Assembly (NCBI GenBank): GCA_020831525.1 | Contig: JAFIGH010000006.1 | Location: forward strand, 40,816 to 104,815 | Direction: 5' to 3' | DNA length: 64,000 bases | DNA from: Opitutales bacterium | GTDB lineage: Bacteria > Verrucomicrobiota > Verrucomicrobiia > Opitutales > Oceanipulchritudinaceae | Shown: positions 47,784 to 56,466 of the stretch, piece after piece | Numbering within the stretch: position 1 is the stretch's first letter | Layout: the number at the start of each line of letters is the position of its first letter | Notes under the pieces: generated by a model | The model's input: the letters and a program-made list of their open reading frames with translations, nothing else | Told to the model about the DNA's origin: nothing | Database searches by the model: none | Translations under genes and position numbers: made by a program

Positions 47784-49562
47784 GTGTCGACGGAGATCAT
47801 AAAACTACTGAAGGAGCGGGGGCTGTGGCCGGAGGGTTTTGCGCCTGCCGGGCCGTCGTCGGGACGCGGGACGGGTTTCGGGTGCTTGTGTGCGTTGGCG
47901 GAGTCGGGCAGGGTGGACCGCTCGGCGTTGCGCGCGGTGCTCGCGGAGGCGTCCGCGGTGGAGACGGTTGAGGCGGACGAGCTTGTGTGCGAGCCCGGGA
48001 CGCTGCAGCGGCTGGCCGCCGACGAGGCCCTGCGCCTCGGGTGGCTGCCACTGCGTGAGGAGGCGGGCGGTTTGGTGACGGCGGTGGCGGACCCGCTGGA
48101 TCAGGAGGCAATGGACGACTTCGGACATGTTGCGGGGATCTTTGTGGAACCCCGCCTTGCGGATCCGCTCGATCTGCTGGCGGCGATTCGCCGGGCGTAC
48201 GGTTTGCCGTCACTGGATGTCGGGGACGCAGCCGGAGCGGCCGAGGCTACGGTCGTTTCCGCGGCGGAAGAGGCAAATGCCTTGGAGCGCCTATTGGCGG
48301 CGGTGCCTTCGGACGGCGGCCTTGCTTCGGTCGACGACGGCCCGGTGGAGAGGTATGCGCGGCAGTTGATCGGGGAGGCAATTCGGCGTCGTGCGTCGGA
48401 TATTCATTTGGAGCCCCTTGAGCGGCGTTTCCGTGTGCGGTTCCGCGTCGACGGACGTTTGCAGGAGGTGACGTCGCCGCCGAAACGCCTGCAACCGGCG
48501 ATTGTTTCGCGGGTGAAGCTGATGGCGGGGATCTCCATTGCAGAGAAGCGGTTGCCGCAGGACGGGCGCATCCAGACGGCGGCGGGCGAACGTAGTTTTG
48601 ACCTGAGGGTGTCGAGCATGCCGAGCGTCCACGGGGAAACCATTGTGATGCGGGTTCTCGACCGCGAGGGGTTGCGGCTCGGCCTGCCGGAGCTGGGCTT
48701 TACGGCGCGGGATGAGGCTGCTTTCTCGCAGTTGATTGAGATGCCGGACGGGATTTTTCTGGTAACGGGTCCGACAGGTTCAGGAAAGTCGACGACGCTC
48801 TATGCGGCGCTGCATGCCATCAACCGCCCGGACCGTAAGATCATCACGGTGGAGGATCCGGTGGAATATCAGTTGCCGGGCATCAATCAAGTGCAGGTTC
48901 GTGCGGAGGTGGGGATGACTTTTGCGGCGGCTCTGCGCGCGATGCTCCGCCAGGCCCCGAATATTATCATGGTCGGCGAGATCCGCGACCGGGAGACGGC
49001 GGAGATTGCGGTGAATGCGTCGCTCACTGGCCACATGGTTTTCAGCACCTTGCACACAAACGACGCCCCGAGCGCGGTCTCTCGTCTGACGGATATTGGG
49101 GTGAAGCCGTTTCTGGTATCCGCCTCCCTGCGCGGGGTGCTGGCGCAACGTCTCGTGCGCACGGTGTGTGAAGAGTGCGCCGAGCCGGATCTTCCGGACG
49201 CAGCCATGCTTCGTATTGCGGGGTTGACACCGGATGTGGTGGAGGCGGCGCGGTTCCGCCGCGGCAGGGGGTGTCCGCGCTGCGCGGGACGGGGCTACTA
49301 CGGGCGGAAAGGGATCTTTGAGCTTTTCCAGATCGACGAGGGTGCCCGCCGTCTCATTGACGCCCGCGCGAGCCTTGTCGACTTGCGCCGCCACGCCCGT
49401 GCGCATGGAATGCGGACAATGCGTGAAGACGGTATGGCAAGAGCGGTTTCCGGGACGACGACCATAGACGAAGTGCTTGCGGTGACCGTCGCTGAAGCGT
49501 CGGACGCGTTCGACGGAACTTTTTTGAAGACGAGCGAACAATACAATAAGGCAATGCCATGA
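47784..49562 (+). CDS. GspE/PilB-family secretion or pilus assembly ATPase, copy 1
   Basis: 592 residues. N-terminal domains (roughly 1-180), then the ATPase: Walker [10 protein letters not shown] near 331, Asp box [17 protein letters not shown], Walker [16 protein letters not shown], His box [15 protein letters not shown], and a four-Cys zinc knuckle VCEEC plus [14 protein letters not shown]. Drives pilin polymerisation or type II secretion. Begins with GTG at 47784. Its stop overlaps the PilT ATG. Confidence 0.95.
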   Translation: MSTEIIKLLKERGLWPEGFAPAGPSSGRGTGFGCLCALAESGRVDRSALRAVLAEASAVETVEADELVCEPGTLQRLAADEALRLGWLPLREEAGGLVTAVADPLDQEAMDDFGHVAGIFVEPRLADPLDLLAAIRRAYGLPSLDVGDAAGAAEATVVSAAEEANALERLLAAVPSDGGLASVDDGPVERYARQLIGEAIRRRASDIHLEPLERRFRVRFRVDGRLQEVTSPPKRLQPAIVSRVKLMAGISIAEKRLPQDGRIQTAAGERSFDLRVSSMPSVHGETIVMRVLDREGLRLGLPELGFTARDEAAFSQLIEMPDGIFLVTGPTGSGKSTTLYAALHAINRPDRKIITVEDPVEYQLPGINQVQVRAEVGMTFAAALRAMLRQAPNIIMVGEIRDRETAEIAVNASLTGHMVFSTLHTNDAPSAVSRLTDIGVKPFLVSASLRGVLAQRLVRTVCEECAEPDLPDAAMLRIAGLTPDVVEAARFRRGRGCPRCAGRGYYGRKGIFELFQIDEGARRLIDARASLVDLRRHARAHGMRTMREDGMARAVSGTTTIDEVLAVTVAEASDAFDGTFLKTSEQYNKAMP

Positions 49563-50689
49563 CGATGAACCCAACGGAACAAATTGAGGAGTGCCCGTAT
49601 GAGATGCACGACTTGCTGGAGCTGATGGTCGAGCAGGGCGCGAGCGATCTGCACATCCAGGTCGGCCAGCCGCCGACGCTGCGCATGAGCGGAGGGATGG
49701 TGCCGGTTGAAGGACCGAATCTTCGCCCCTCTGACGCAGAGGCGCTCATGCGTGCGATCACGCCGGACTCCCAGCAGGAGCGCGTCAAGAAAAGCGGCGG
49801 GGCGGACTTTGGGTTTGCCTATATGGACAAGGCGCGGTTCCGCACGAGCGTACTCAAGGCCAAAGGGCATTACGGGTTGGTCCTGCGCACGATCCCGAAG
49901 CAGTTGTTCGGTCTGCGTGAGATCGGGCTGCCGGATACGATCAAGGACCTTTTGGTGCGTCCGCGGGGCCTCATACTGGTGACGGGCCCGACAGGCTCGG
50001 GCAAGTCGACAACGCTCGCCTCGATGATCAACTGGATCAACGAAAACCGGGACGGACATATCATTACTATTGAGGACCCGATTGAATATTACCATGAGCA
50101 CAAAAACTGCATCGTGACCCAGCGCGAAGTGGGGACGGACACGACGAGCTTCGCGGAGGCGATCCGGGGCGCGCTACGGCAGGATCCGGACGTCATTCTG
50201 GTGGGGGAAATGCGCGACCTCGAGACCATTGAGGCGGCGGTAAGCGCGGCGGAAACGGGGCACCTTGTTTTCGGCACGCTGCACACGACGGGTGCGGCCC
50301 GGACGGTCGACCGGATCGTCGACGCCTTTCCCTCGAACGTGAAGGACCAGATCCGCACGCAGCTGGCGTCGTCTATTGTAGCGGTCATCTCGCAGGTGCT
50401 CTGCCGTAAGGTCGGCGGCGGTCGCATTGCGGGTTTTGAGATCATGGTGACGACGACCTCCATCGCCGCGCTCATTCGGGAAAACAAGACCTACCGAATT
50501 GCGTCGGACATTCAGACAGGGTCGCGCTACGGCATGATCTCGCTCGATGCGCACCTGACGAGCCTCGTCAACCGGGAGTTGATCACGCCGTCGCAGGCGA
50601 TCGAAAAAGCCCAGGAGCCGACGGAGATGCGCCAAAAGTTCAAGCAGGCGGGGCTAGACGTGAGCGGCGTGGAGGTGCCCCCGGCTTGA
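49559..50689 (+). CDS. PilT-family twitching motility retraction ATPase
   Basis: 376 residues. Starts [26 protein letters not shown]; Walker [10 protein letters not shown] near 142-150, [13 protein letters not shown], Walker [37 protein letters not shown]. The [11 protein letters not shown] motif is typical of PilT. Depolymerises type IV pili in the cytoplasmic ring. ATGA overlap with the GspE gene before, 13 bases to the next GspE gene. Confidence 0.95.
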   Translation: MTMNPTEQIEECPYEMHDLLELMVEQGASDLHIQVGQPPTLRMSGGMVPVEGPNLRPSDAEALMRAITPDSQQERVKKSGGADFGFAYMDKARFRTSVLKAKGHYGLVLRTIPKQLFGLREIGLPDTIKDLLVRPRGLILVTGPTGSGKSTTLASMINWINENRDGHIITIEDPIEYYHEHKNCIVTQREVGTDTTSFAEAIRGALRQDPDVILVGEMRDLETIEAAVSAAETGHLVFGTLHTTGAARTVDRIVDAFPSNVKDQIRTQLASSIVAVISQVLCRKVGGGRIAGFEIMVTTTSIAALIRENKTYRIASDIQTGSRYGMISLDAHLTSLVNRELITPSQAIEKAQEPTEMRQKFKQAGLDVSGVEVPPA

Positions 50690-50702
50690 CGGGGCGAAGA
50701 CC

Positions 50703-52391
50703 GTGCTTTTCGCCGACCATAACAGTTTGGTATTCGAAGTTCTTGAGAAGCGGGTGCGGATGGCGCCTGGGCAGCTCGACGATCTCCAGACCACGCATGT
50801 GCAGACGGGCAAACCGCTCGCGGAAGTTGTCGTGGCGGCGGGTATTCTGGGGCGCGGAGAACTTTTGCGGCTCGTGGCCGAGTATGAGCAACTGCGTTAT
50901 TTCGCGGAAGTACCGGCAGCGCCGCCGTCGGTGCTGCGCAATGCGGTGCCCGTGCGGCTGGCGCGCGACTACGGTGTCGTGCCGGTTGAGGAAAACGACG
51001 GGCGGCTTACCTTGCTCGCCGTCGATCCCATGAATCCGCATGTGCTTGACGACCTCACATTCGCCCTCGGACGTGATGTTGAGATCGGATTGGCGGACCC
51101 GGAAGCGGTGGAGCGTCTGCTCGAGGCAACGTATGGAAAAGACACCGCCGATTTCGCGGAAATCTTGCAGCGGGCCGAAACCGCAGTGGACGGTGCGGAA
51201 TCCGAAGACGCCGAGGCGGCGGTCGCAGCCGCGCGTGACGCGCCGGTGATCCGCTTTGTCGATGCTGTGCTGCGCGACGCCGTGCGGCGGCAGGCGAGTG
51301 ACGTGCATTTCGAACCATTCGAGGACGTCTTCCGTGTGCGTTGCCGTATCGACGGGGCACTACAGGAGGTCAGTGCGCCTGCGCGCGTTCTGGCCGTGCC
51401 GGTGATCTCCCGCATCAAGGTGCTCGCCGACCTGAACATTGCGGAGCGGCGGGTGCCCCAGGACGGGCGTATCCAGATGGCCGTGGACGGTCGGGCCGTC
51501 GATCTGCGCGTGAGCACGCTGCCCACGCAGTTCGGGGAAAGCGTGGTTTTGCGGGTTCTCGACAAGTCGGTTGTCAACCTGAACCTCGATGCGCTCGGCA
51601 TGCCCCCGGAGATCCTCGCCGCCGTGCGTGAGCTGGCGCGCCGACCCAATGGAATATTCATTGTCACCGGTCCCACGGGTTCGGGCAAGACCACCACGCT
51701 CAACAGTGCGCTGCGCGAGGTAAACGACGAGGAGACGAAAATCCTCACCGCCGAGGACCCGGTTGAATACGAGATCGACGGGATTATGCAGGTGGCGGTC
51801 AACAGCGGCATCGGGCTGACCTTCGCGGCGGCGCTGCGTTCGTTTTTGCGTCAGGACCCGGACAAGATCCTTGTCGGGGAAATCCGCGATCTGGAGACGG
51901 CGCGCATTGCGGTGCAAGCGTCGCTTACGGGGCACCTTGTCTTCACGACCTTGCATACCAATGACGCGGCGGGCGCGGTTACACGACTTGTCGACATGGG
52001 TCTTGAGCCCTACCTGATCAGCGCTTCGCTGGAAGCGGTCCTCGCCCAACGGCTGGTGCGCCGCGTGTGCCGCGATTGCAGTGAGACTTACCGGCCCGGT
52101 GACGATGAACTGGCGCGGCTGTGCCTCGACCGGGCGATGACCGGAGCGGGAACTTTCGCAAGGGGTCGCGGCTGTGCGCCATGCGGCGGTACCGGCTACC
52201 GGGGGCGTATCGGGCTTTACGAACTCATCCGGGTGGGAGATCGTTTCCGCGAGGCGGTTGTCGCCGGTGCCACGACGCTCGATCTCGCAGCGATTGCCGG
52301 TGAGGAGGGAACGCGCACGCTGCGGCAGGACGGAACGCGGGCACTCCTTGACCATGGCACGACGACGGACGAGATTCTGCGTTACACGTGA
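50703..52391 (+). CDS. GspE/PilB-family secretion or pilus assembly ATPase, copy 2
   Basis: 562 residues. Standard GspEII N-domain then Walker A GPTGSGKTTT, EDPVEYEIDGIMQVAVNSGIG, Walker B KILVGEIRDLETAR, TTLHTNDAAGAVTRLVDMG, and zinc-knuckle Cys pairs VCRDC and CAPCGGTGYRGRIG. Starts with GTG 50703. It differs from copy 1 (no close paralogous stretches outside the motifs), so the two ATPases probably serve separate steps. Overlaps the gspF start. Confidence 0.95.
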   Translation: MLFADHNSLVFEVLEKRVRMAPGQLDDLQTTHVQTGKPLAEVVVAAGILGRGELLRLVAEYEQLRYFAEVPAAPPSVLRNAVPVRLARDYGVVPVEENDGRLTLLAVDPMNPHVLDDLTFALGRDVEIGLADPEAVERLLEATYGKDTADFAEILQRAETAVDGAESEDAEAAVAAARDAPVIRFVDAVLRDAVRRQASDVHFEPFEDVFRVRCRIDGALQEVSAPARVLAVPVISRIKVLADLNIAERRVPQDGRIQMAVDGRAVDLRVSTLPTQFGESVVLRVLDKSVVNLNLDALGMPPEILAAVRELARRPNGIFIVTGPTGSGKTTTLNSALREVNDEETKILTAEDPVEYEIDGIMQVAVNSGIGLTFAAALRSFLRQDPDKILVGEIRDLETARIAVQASLTGHLVFTTLHTNDAAGAVTRLVDMGLEPYLISASLEAVLAQRLVRRVCRDCSETYRPGDDELARLCLDRAMTGAGTFARGRGCAPCGGTGYRGRIGLYELIRVGDRFREAVVAGATTLDLAAIAGEEGTRTLRQDGTRALLDHGTTTDEILRYT

Positions 52392-53581
52392 TGCGTCCGC
52401 AGCGACCGCCTGCGTGTCTGAGCGGATTTTTGTGTCGATTCGGCATGAAGGGGACGGCAACCTCCGGATTTATGGCAAATGGCGCAAGTGACGCGGTGAC
52501 TGGAAAGGGCGGTTCGGGACGGCCCGCGGTCAGGCGCATCGGCAACCGCGCGGAGAAGGTGACGCTTTTCACCCGCCAGCTCTCGACTCTTCTGCGGGCG
52601 GGCGTGCCGTTGACACGGGCACTGGAGACACTCCGCAAGCAAGAGCGCCAGAAGGCCTTCCGGCAGGTGATCGACGACTTGGTCGACCAAGTGCGGGGCG
52701 GCAATAAATTATCCGACGGTCTCGCGCGCTATCCGCTCATTTTCGACGGCTTGTATGTGAACATGGTCCGCGCGGGCGAGAGCGGGAGTATCTTGGAAGA
52801 CGTGCTCCTTCGCGTAGCCACGTTCTTGGAGAAAGCCCGTGCCCTCAAGAGAAAGGTCCGCGCGGCGCTCGTCTATCCGGCGGTCGTCATCGTGGTCGCG
52901 TCCGTCATCGTGGGTTTTCTTGTGTCCTACGTTATTCCGCAGTTTGAGACGATCTTCACGAGCATGCTGCGCGGCCAGCGTCTGCCGGCCTTGACGGAGG
53001 GCGTGCTCGCCTTGAGCGACTTTGTGCGCGACCGCTGGTGGGTGCTTGGCGGCGGGCTGGTCGTGATCGCTCTCGGCTGGAACTTCGCACGGCGCACGGA
53101 AGCGGGCGGGCGGCTCATCGACCGTGTGTCGCTTTCGCTGCCCATCGTCGGCGACCTTGTACGTAAGATTTCCATTGCCCGCTTTGCGCGGACCTTCGGC
53201 ACCTTGATTGCGAGCGGCGTTCCCATTCTTGAGGCCCTGCGCATCGCGCGCGATGTCTCGGGAAACCGTGTTGTGGAGAACGCCCTCACCCGTGTGCACG
53301 ACCGTGTGCGTGACGGCGATCCGGTGGCGCGCCCGCTGGAGCAGACCAACGTATTTCCGGTCATGGTATCGAGCATGATCGAAGTGGGCGAAGAGACCGG
53401 GCAGTTGCCCGCCATGCTCGACCGCATCGCCGACGACTACGAGGAAGATGTGGATACGGCGGTGGCGGGACTCACCTCAGCGCTAGAGCCGGTGCTTATT
53501 GTTCTCCTCGCGGTTGTCGTGGGCACCATTGTTATCGCTCTCTTCCTGCCGATAATAGCCATCATCCAAAACCTGCAATGA
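52391..53581 (+). CDS. GspF/PilC-family inner-membrane platform protein
   Basis: About 396 residues. Two GspF domains: KVTLFTRQLSTLLRAGVPLTRALETL and ISIARFARTFGTLIASGVPILEALRI, with the membrane helices (about 165-190, 220-240, 365-390). The N-terminal 60-residue region common to PilC is replaced by a short Gly-rich, uncertain leader, and several starts (52391, 52445, 52472) are possible; 52391 overlaps the preceding stop. It anchors the ATPase to the inner membrane. Last secretion gene before the asparaginase-like gene. Confidence 0.9.
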   Translation: MRPQRPPACLSGFLCRFGMKGTATSGFMANGASDAVTGKGGSGRPAVRRIGNRAEKVTLFTRQLSTLLRAGVPLTRALETLRKQERQKAFRQVIDDLVDQVRGGNKLSDGLARYPLIFDGLYVNMVRAGESGSILEDVLLRVATFLEKARALKRKVRAALVYPAVVIVVASVIVGFLVSYVIPQFETIFTSMLRGQRLPALTEGVLALSDFVRDRWWVLGGGLVVIALGWNFARRTEAGGRLIDRVSLSLPIVGDLVRKISIARFARTFGTLIASGVPILEALRIARDVSGNRVVENALTRVHDRVRDGDPVARPLEQTNVFPVMVSSMIEVGEETGQLPAMLDRIADDYEEDVDTAVAGLTSALEPVLIVLLAVVVGTIVIALFLPIIAIIQNLQ

Positions 53582-54078
53582 GCCAACCCGACGAACCTCT
53601 CCAGATTTTCACGACCGGCGGAACGATCGACAAAGTCTACTTCGATTCGCTCAGCGATTACCAGGTCGGGCACCCGCTGGCGGAGGAGGTGCTGCGCCAG
53701 GCCCACGTGGCCTTTCCTTTCACCGTGGCTTCGCTCATGAAAAAGGACAGCATCGATATGGACGACGCGGACCGCACGGCGGTGCGCTCCGCCGTGGAGC
53801 GGTGTGCGGCGCGCCGGGTCCTCATTACTCACGGCACCGACACCATGGCCGAGACCGCGCGGGCCCTCGGGGGCGTTTCCGGCAAGACCGTCGTCTTCAC
53901 CGGATCCCTCACCCCGGCGCGCTTCCAGGAGAGCGACGCCTTCTTCAACATTGGCTTCGCCGTGGCGGCGGCGCGTATCCTCCCGGCGGGCGTCTACGTC
54001 GCCATGCAGGGCCGCGTCTTCGAGGCCGGGCGCGTGCGCAAAGACCGCGCTCACAACCGGTTCGAAGAGGTGGAGTGA
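53578..54078 (+). CDS. one-domain asparaginase-like protein
   Basis: 166 residues: only the N-terminal domain of the usual 330-residue L-asparaginase. The nucleophile block FTTGGTIDKVYF and the second Thr/Asp motif ITHGTDTMAETA are intact, but the C-terminal domain is missing. Small proteins of this length exist as a recognised group, so it may be a real compact enzyme or a noncatalytic relative. Its ATG overlaps the gspF stop (ATGA), so it is probably expressed with the pilus operon. Confidence 0.82.
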   Translation: MSQPDEPLQIFTTGGTIDKVYFDSLSDYQVGHPLAEEVLRQAHVAFPFTVASLMKKDSIDMDDADRTAVRSAVERCAARRVLITHGTDTMAETARALGGVSGKTVVFTGSLTPARFQESDAFFNIGFAVAAARILPAGVYVAMQGRVFEAGRVRKDRAHNRFEEVE

Positions 54079-54170
54079 GTCGGCGGTGGGAACTTCCCGT
54101 TACAGCCAAGGCCTTGAGCTTCGACGAATCAAGCCTTGCGAAACAACGGACGGGCGGGCGCGGGCAGTGG

Positions 54171-54872
54171 CTAGGCGGGACTGGCCAGAACGAGTGCGGC
54201 GACTACAGCGGTCTCTACGCGGAGGACGCGAGGACCGAGGTGGACCAGTTGAAATCCCGCCGTGCGGAGGGTGTCGCGGTCGGCGGCAGACCATCCGCGC
54301 TCGGGGCCGATGGCGAGAACGAGGGGAGGCACCGGGCGCGCTTCGCGGAGCGGAGCGGTGCCTTCGTAGACGTCGAGAGCGAGACGGGGCGCATCTGCCG
54401 GGAGCGTCGCGACGATCTCGTGAAGCGCGTTCCCGTGAGTAACCTCGGGTATGCGGGTGTCGAAGGCCTGTTCCGCTCCGCGTATGAGGTGGGCGCGCCA
54501 CTCGCCGGAGGACCACAAGGTGCTGCGCGCGTATGCGGGGTCGGACTTGCGCGAGGCAACGAAGTGAATGGCGCGCACGCCGAGTGTGGTTGCCTCAAAG
54601 AGAATCTTGCGCGCGGTCTGCGGGCGCGGCATCCCGACGAGGAGGCGGATGTCGGGCGGGGGCGGGGGAAGTTTGGTCCACTCCGCGTCGAGGTCGACGC
54701 CGTCTCTAGAGACCTTTGTCACGGTGCCGCGGCCTGCCGGGCCGTTGACGACTCCGATGTCGATCACGTCTCCGGGGCGCACCCGCAGCACACCGCGTGC
54801 GTGCTTAAGGCGCGGATCGCGCGGGGTCAACCGGTAGCCGGTTTCCCGCGTGTCAAAGAGGATGCGGTTCAT
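54171..54872 (-). CDS. rsmE: 16S rRNA m3U1498 methyltransferase
   Basis: 233 residues, a SPOUT family member. The knot motifs LAIGPERGWSAADRDTLRTAGF and VHLGPRVLRVETAVVAAL are diagnostic; N-terminal PUA-like part LKHARGVLRVRPGDVIDI. Methylates U1498 of 16S rRNA. On the minus strand, 20 bases after the ferredoxin gene; convergent with the asparaginase-like gene. Confidence 0.93.
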   Translation of the reverse strand: MNRILFDTRETGYRLTPRDPRLKHARGVLRVRPGDVIDIGVVNGPAGRGTVTKVSRDGVDLDAEWTKLPPPPPDIRLLVGMPRPQTARKILFEATTLGVRAIHFVASRKSDPAYARSTLWSSGEWRAHLIRGAEQAFDTRIPEVTHGNALHEIVATLPADAPRLALDVYEGTAPLREARPVPPLVLAIGPERGWSAADRDTLRTAGFQLVHLGPRVLRVETAVVAALVLASPA

Positions 54873-54892
54873 TGGGGTGTCGTTCGGCGCGC

Positions 54893-55147
54893 TCAGGCGT
54901 CGATAACGACATCGCCTTTCGGCAGGCTACAGCAGAGCAACTGGTTGCCTTCTTCGGGCACGCCCGTGTGCCCCATGGGGTAATCGACCTCGCCCGAGAG
55001 GACGGGCTGCTGGCAAGCCGTGCAGTTGCCCATGCGGCACCCGAAATCGAGGTCGATCCCGTTGTCCTCGGCGAGTTCGAGGATGCTCTCATGGGCCCCC
55101 GTCCATTCGAGGGCCTTGCCGCTTTTCTTGAAGGTTACTTTGGACAT
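54893..55147 (-). CDS. 2Fe-2S ferredoxin
   Basis: 84 residues. Cluster cysteines: CRMGNCTAC (Cys37, Cys42, Cys45) plus one of the CC pair in NQLLCCSLP; plant-type fold. A small electron carrier; partner unknown. Upstream of rsmE on the minus strand, likely one transcript. Confidence 0.92.
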   Translation of the reverse strand: MSKVTFKKSGKALEWTGAHESILELAEDNGIDLDFGCRMGNCTACQQPVLSGEVDYPMGHTGVPEEGNQLLCCSLPKGDVVIDA

Positions 55148-55464
55148 GGAGGGTCATCATGCGTGGAAGCGCGCGGAAAGCAAGCGTGCCGGTCCTGTCC
55201 GGGCACCCGGCGGCGCCACGTGCGGCAGGCAACGTCATGCCGTCCGGATGTGACCGGACGCATGGCGTGGCCCGAGGAGCGCGACACCCTGCCGGACGCC
55301 TGCGCGGTTCCGGCTAAATTGGGTTGCGGAAAGCCGCCGGTGCGCGTTCTGCGCGAAACAAACCTTGCCACCGCGCCGCCTGCGTGTAGACCTTCAGGCA
55401 CGTTTTAGCGGTCAATTGCCTTTCCTTGCGGCTCCGTTCAACAGGTTGTGAGTTATTGTAGAGT
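55148..55464. other. intergenic region between divergent ferredoxin and EEP genes
   Basis: About 317 bases with no supported gene, RNA or clear terminator. The right end becomes AT-richer (TTGTGAGTTATTGTAGAG near 55445-55464) and probably contains the promoter of the following genes. Confidence 0.4.
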
Positions 55465-55560
55465 ATGTATGAGAACCCCAAAGAATCCGATTGGAGGGAA
55501 GACCTGAACTCTTTCAGTGCGGGCTTTCCGGCGGAACTTGCGCGTTTCCCGGGATCTTGA
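55465..55560 (+). CDS. possible 31-codon leader ORF upstream of EEP gene
   Basis: ATG 55465 to TGA 55558-55560: 31 residues beginning MYENPKESDWREDL and ending in ARFPGS. It stops two bases before the ATG of the EEP gene at 55563, an arrangement often used for translational coupling or attenuation. It has no obvious own ribosome-binding site, and a possible -10 at 55459-55464 would put its start upstream of transcription, so it is uncertain. Confidence 0.35.
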   Translation: MYENPKESDWREDLNSFSAGFPAELARFPGS

Positions 55561-55562
55561 GT

Positions 55563-56339
55563 ATGGAATCGCTGCGTGTGATCACATTCAACATTGCGCA
55601 CGGGCGCGGGCTCGGGATCTACCAGGGATTCACGACGCGTCGGCGGTTGCGGCACAACCTGCGGGAGATCGGTTCGCTTCTTGCCGGGCACCGGGCGGAT
55701 GTCGTGGCGATGCAGGAGGTCGACGAGGACTCGGTCTGGAACCGGCGGGTCAACTTGCTGCACGAGATCGGGGAGTCGGCGGGCCTTGAGCATCGCGTAA
55801 TGGGCATCCACAACCGCCATTCGGGGCGCTTCCGGCTCAACTACGGGACGGCCGTGCTCTCGCGCTTTCCGGTGCGGGCGCACCACAATGAGCCGTTCGG
55901 CTCGCGGCGCCTCGGTGAGAAAGGATTTCTCTACGCGGAGATCGACACGGGCGGAGTGCATCCGCTCCCGTTGCTGAACCTGCACCTCGATTTCCGCTCG
56001 CGTGCGCGGCGGTTGGAGCAAGTGGGACGGATTGTCGATTTTTTCGAGGGGCCGGAGTACCAACTGACACCGCTCCCGCCCGTGGTGTGCGGCGACTTCA
56101 ACGTTGCCTCGCACCGAAGCCTCGACGCTACAGCAGAACTTTTTCGCTACCTCAACCAACGCCACGGCTACCGGCTTCTGCCCGAGGGGGCGCGCACCTT
56201 TCCGGCACAATGGCCGCGGCGGACAATTGACTTTGTGTTTGTGCCAAAGCGGTTCCGCATCGTGCGCTGCGAGGTGATCCGGTCCTATCTCAGCGACCAC
56301 CGCCCGGTGTTGGTCGAGTTGCAGGTGGCGGGGGCGTAG
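55563..56339 (+). CDS. endonuclease/exonuclease/phosphatase (EEP) family protein
   Basis: 258 residues, cytoplasmic (no signal peptide). Metal and catalytic motifs: VITFNIAHGRG, DVVAMQEVDEDSVW, LLNLHLDFRSRARR, VVCGDFNV and SYLSDHRPVLVEL. Related to nuclease and phosphatase families; the reaction is not fixed. A possible leader ORF ends just upstream, and the pectate-lyase-like gene begins 127 bases after the stop. Confidence 0.87.
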   Translation: MESLRVITFNIAHGRGLGIYQGFTTRRRLRHNLREIGSLLAGHRADVVAMQEVDEDSVWNRRVNLLHEIGESAGLEHRVMGIHNRHSGRFRLNYGTAVLSRFPVRAHHNEPFGSRRLGEKGFLYAEIDTGGVHPLPLLNLHLDFRSRARRLEQVGRIVDFFEGPEYQLTPLPPVVCGDFNVASHRSLDATAELFRYLNQRHGYRLLPEGARTFPAQWPRRTIDFVFVPKRFRIVRCEVIRSYLSDHRPVLVELQVAGA

Positions 56340-56466
56340 GATGGGATCCAACGGAGTTTGCGCCTGCATGTGAATGTGCAGCTTCGGCGGACGCGTCGTT
56401 CTGCCGCTACTTAGGTTTGCAAGGAAGTCGTTGCCAGCGGGGCGCGGGTTCCCAGCGTTGTAGGCG

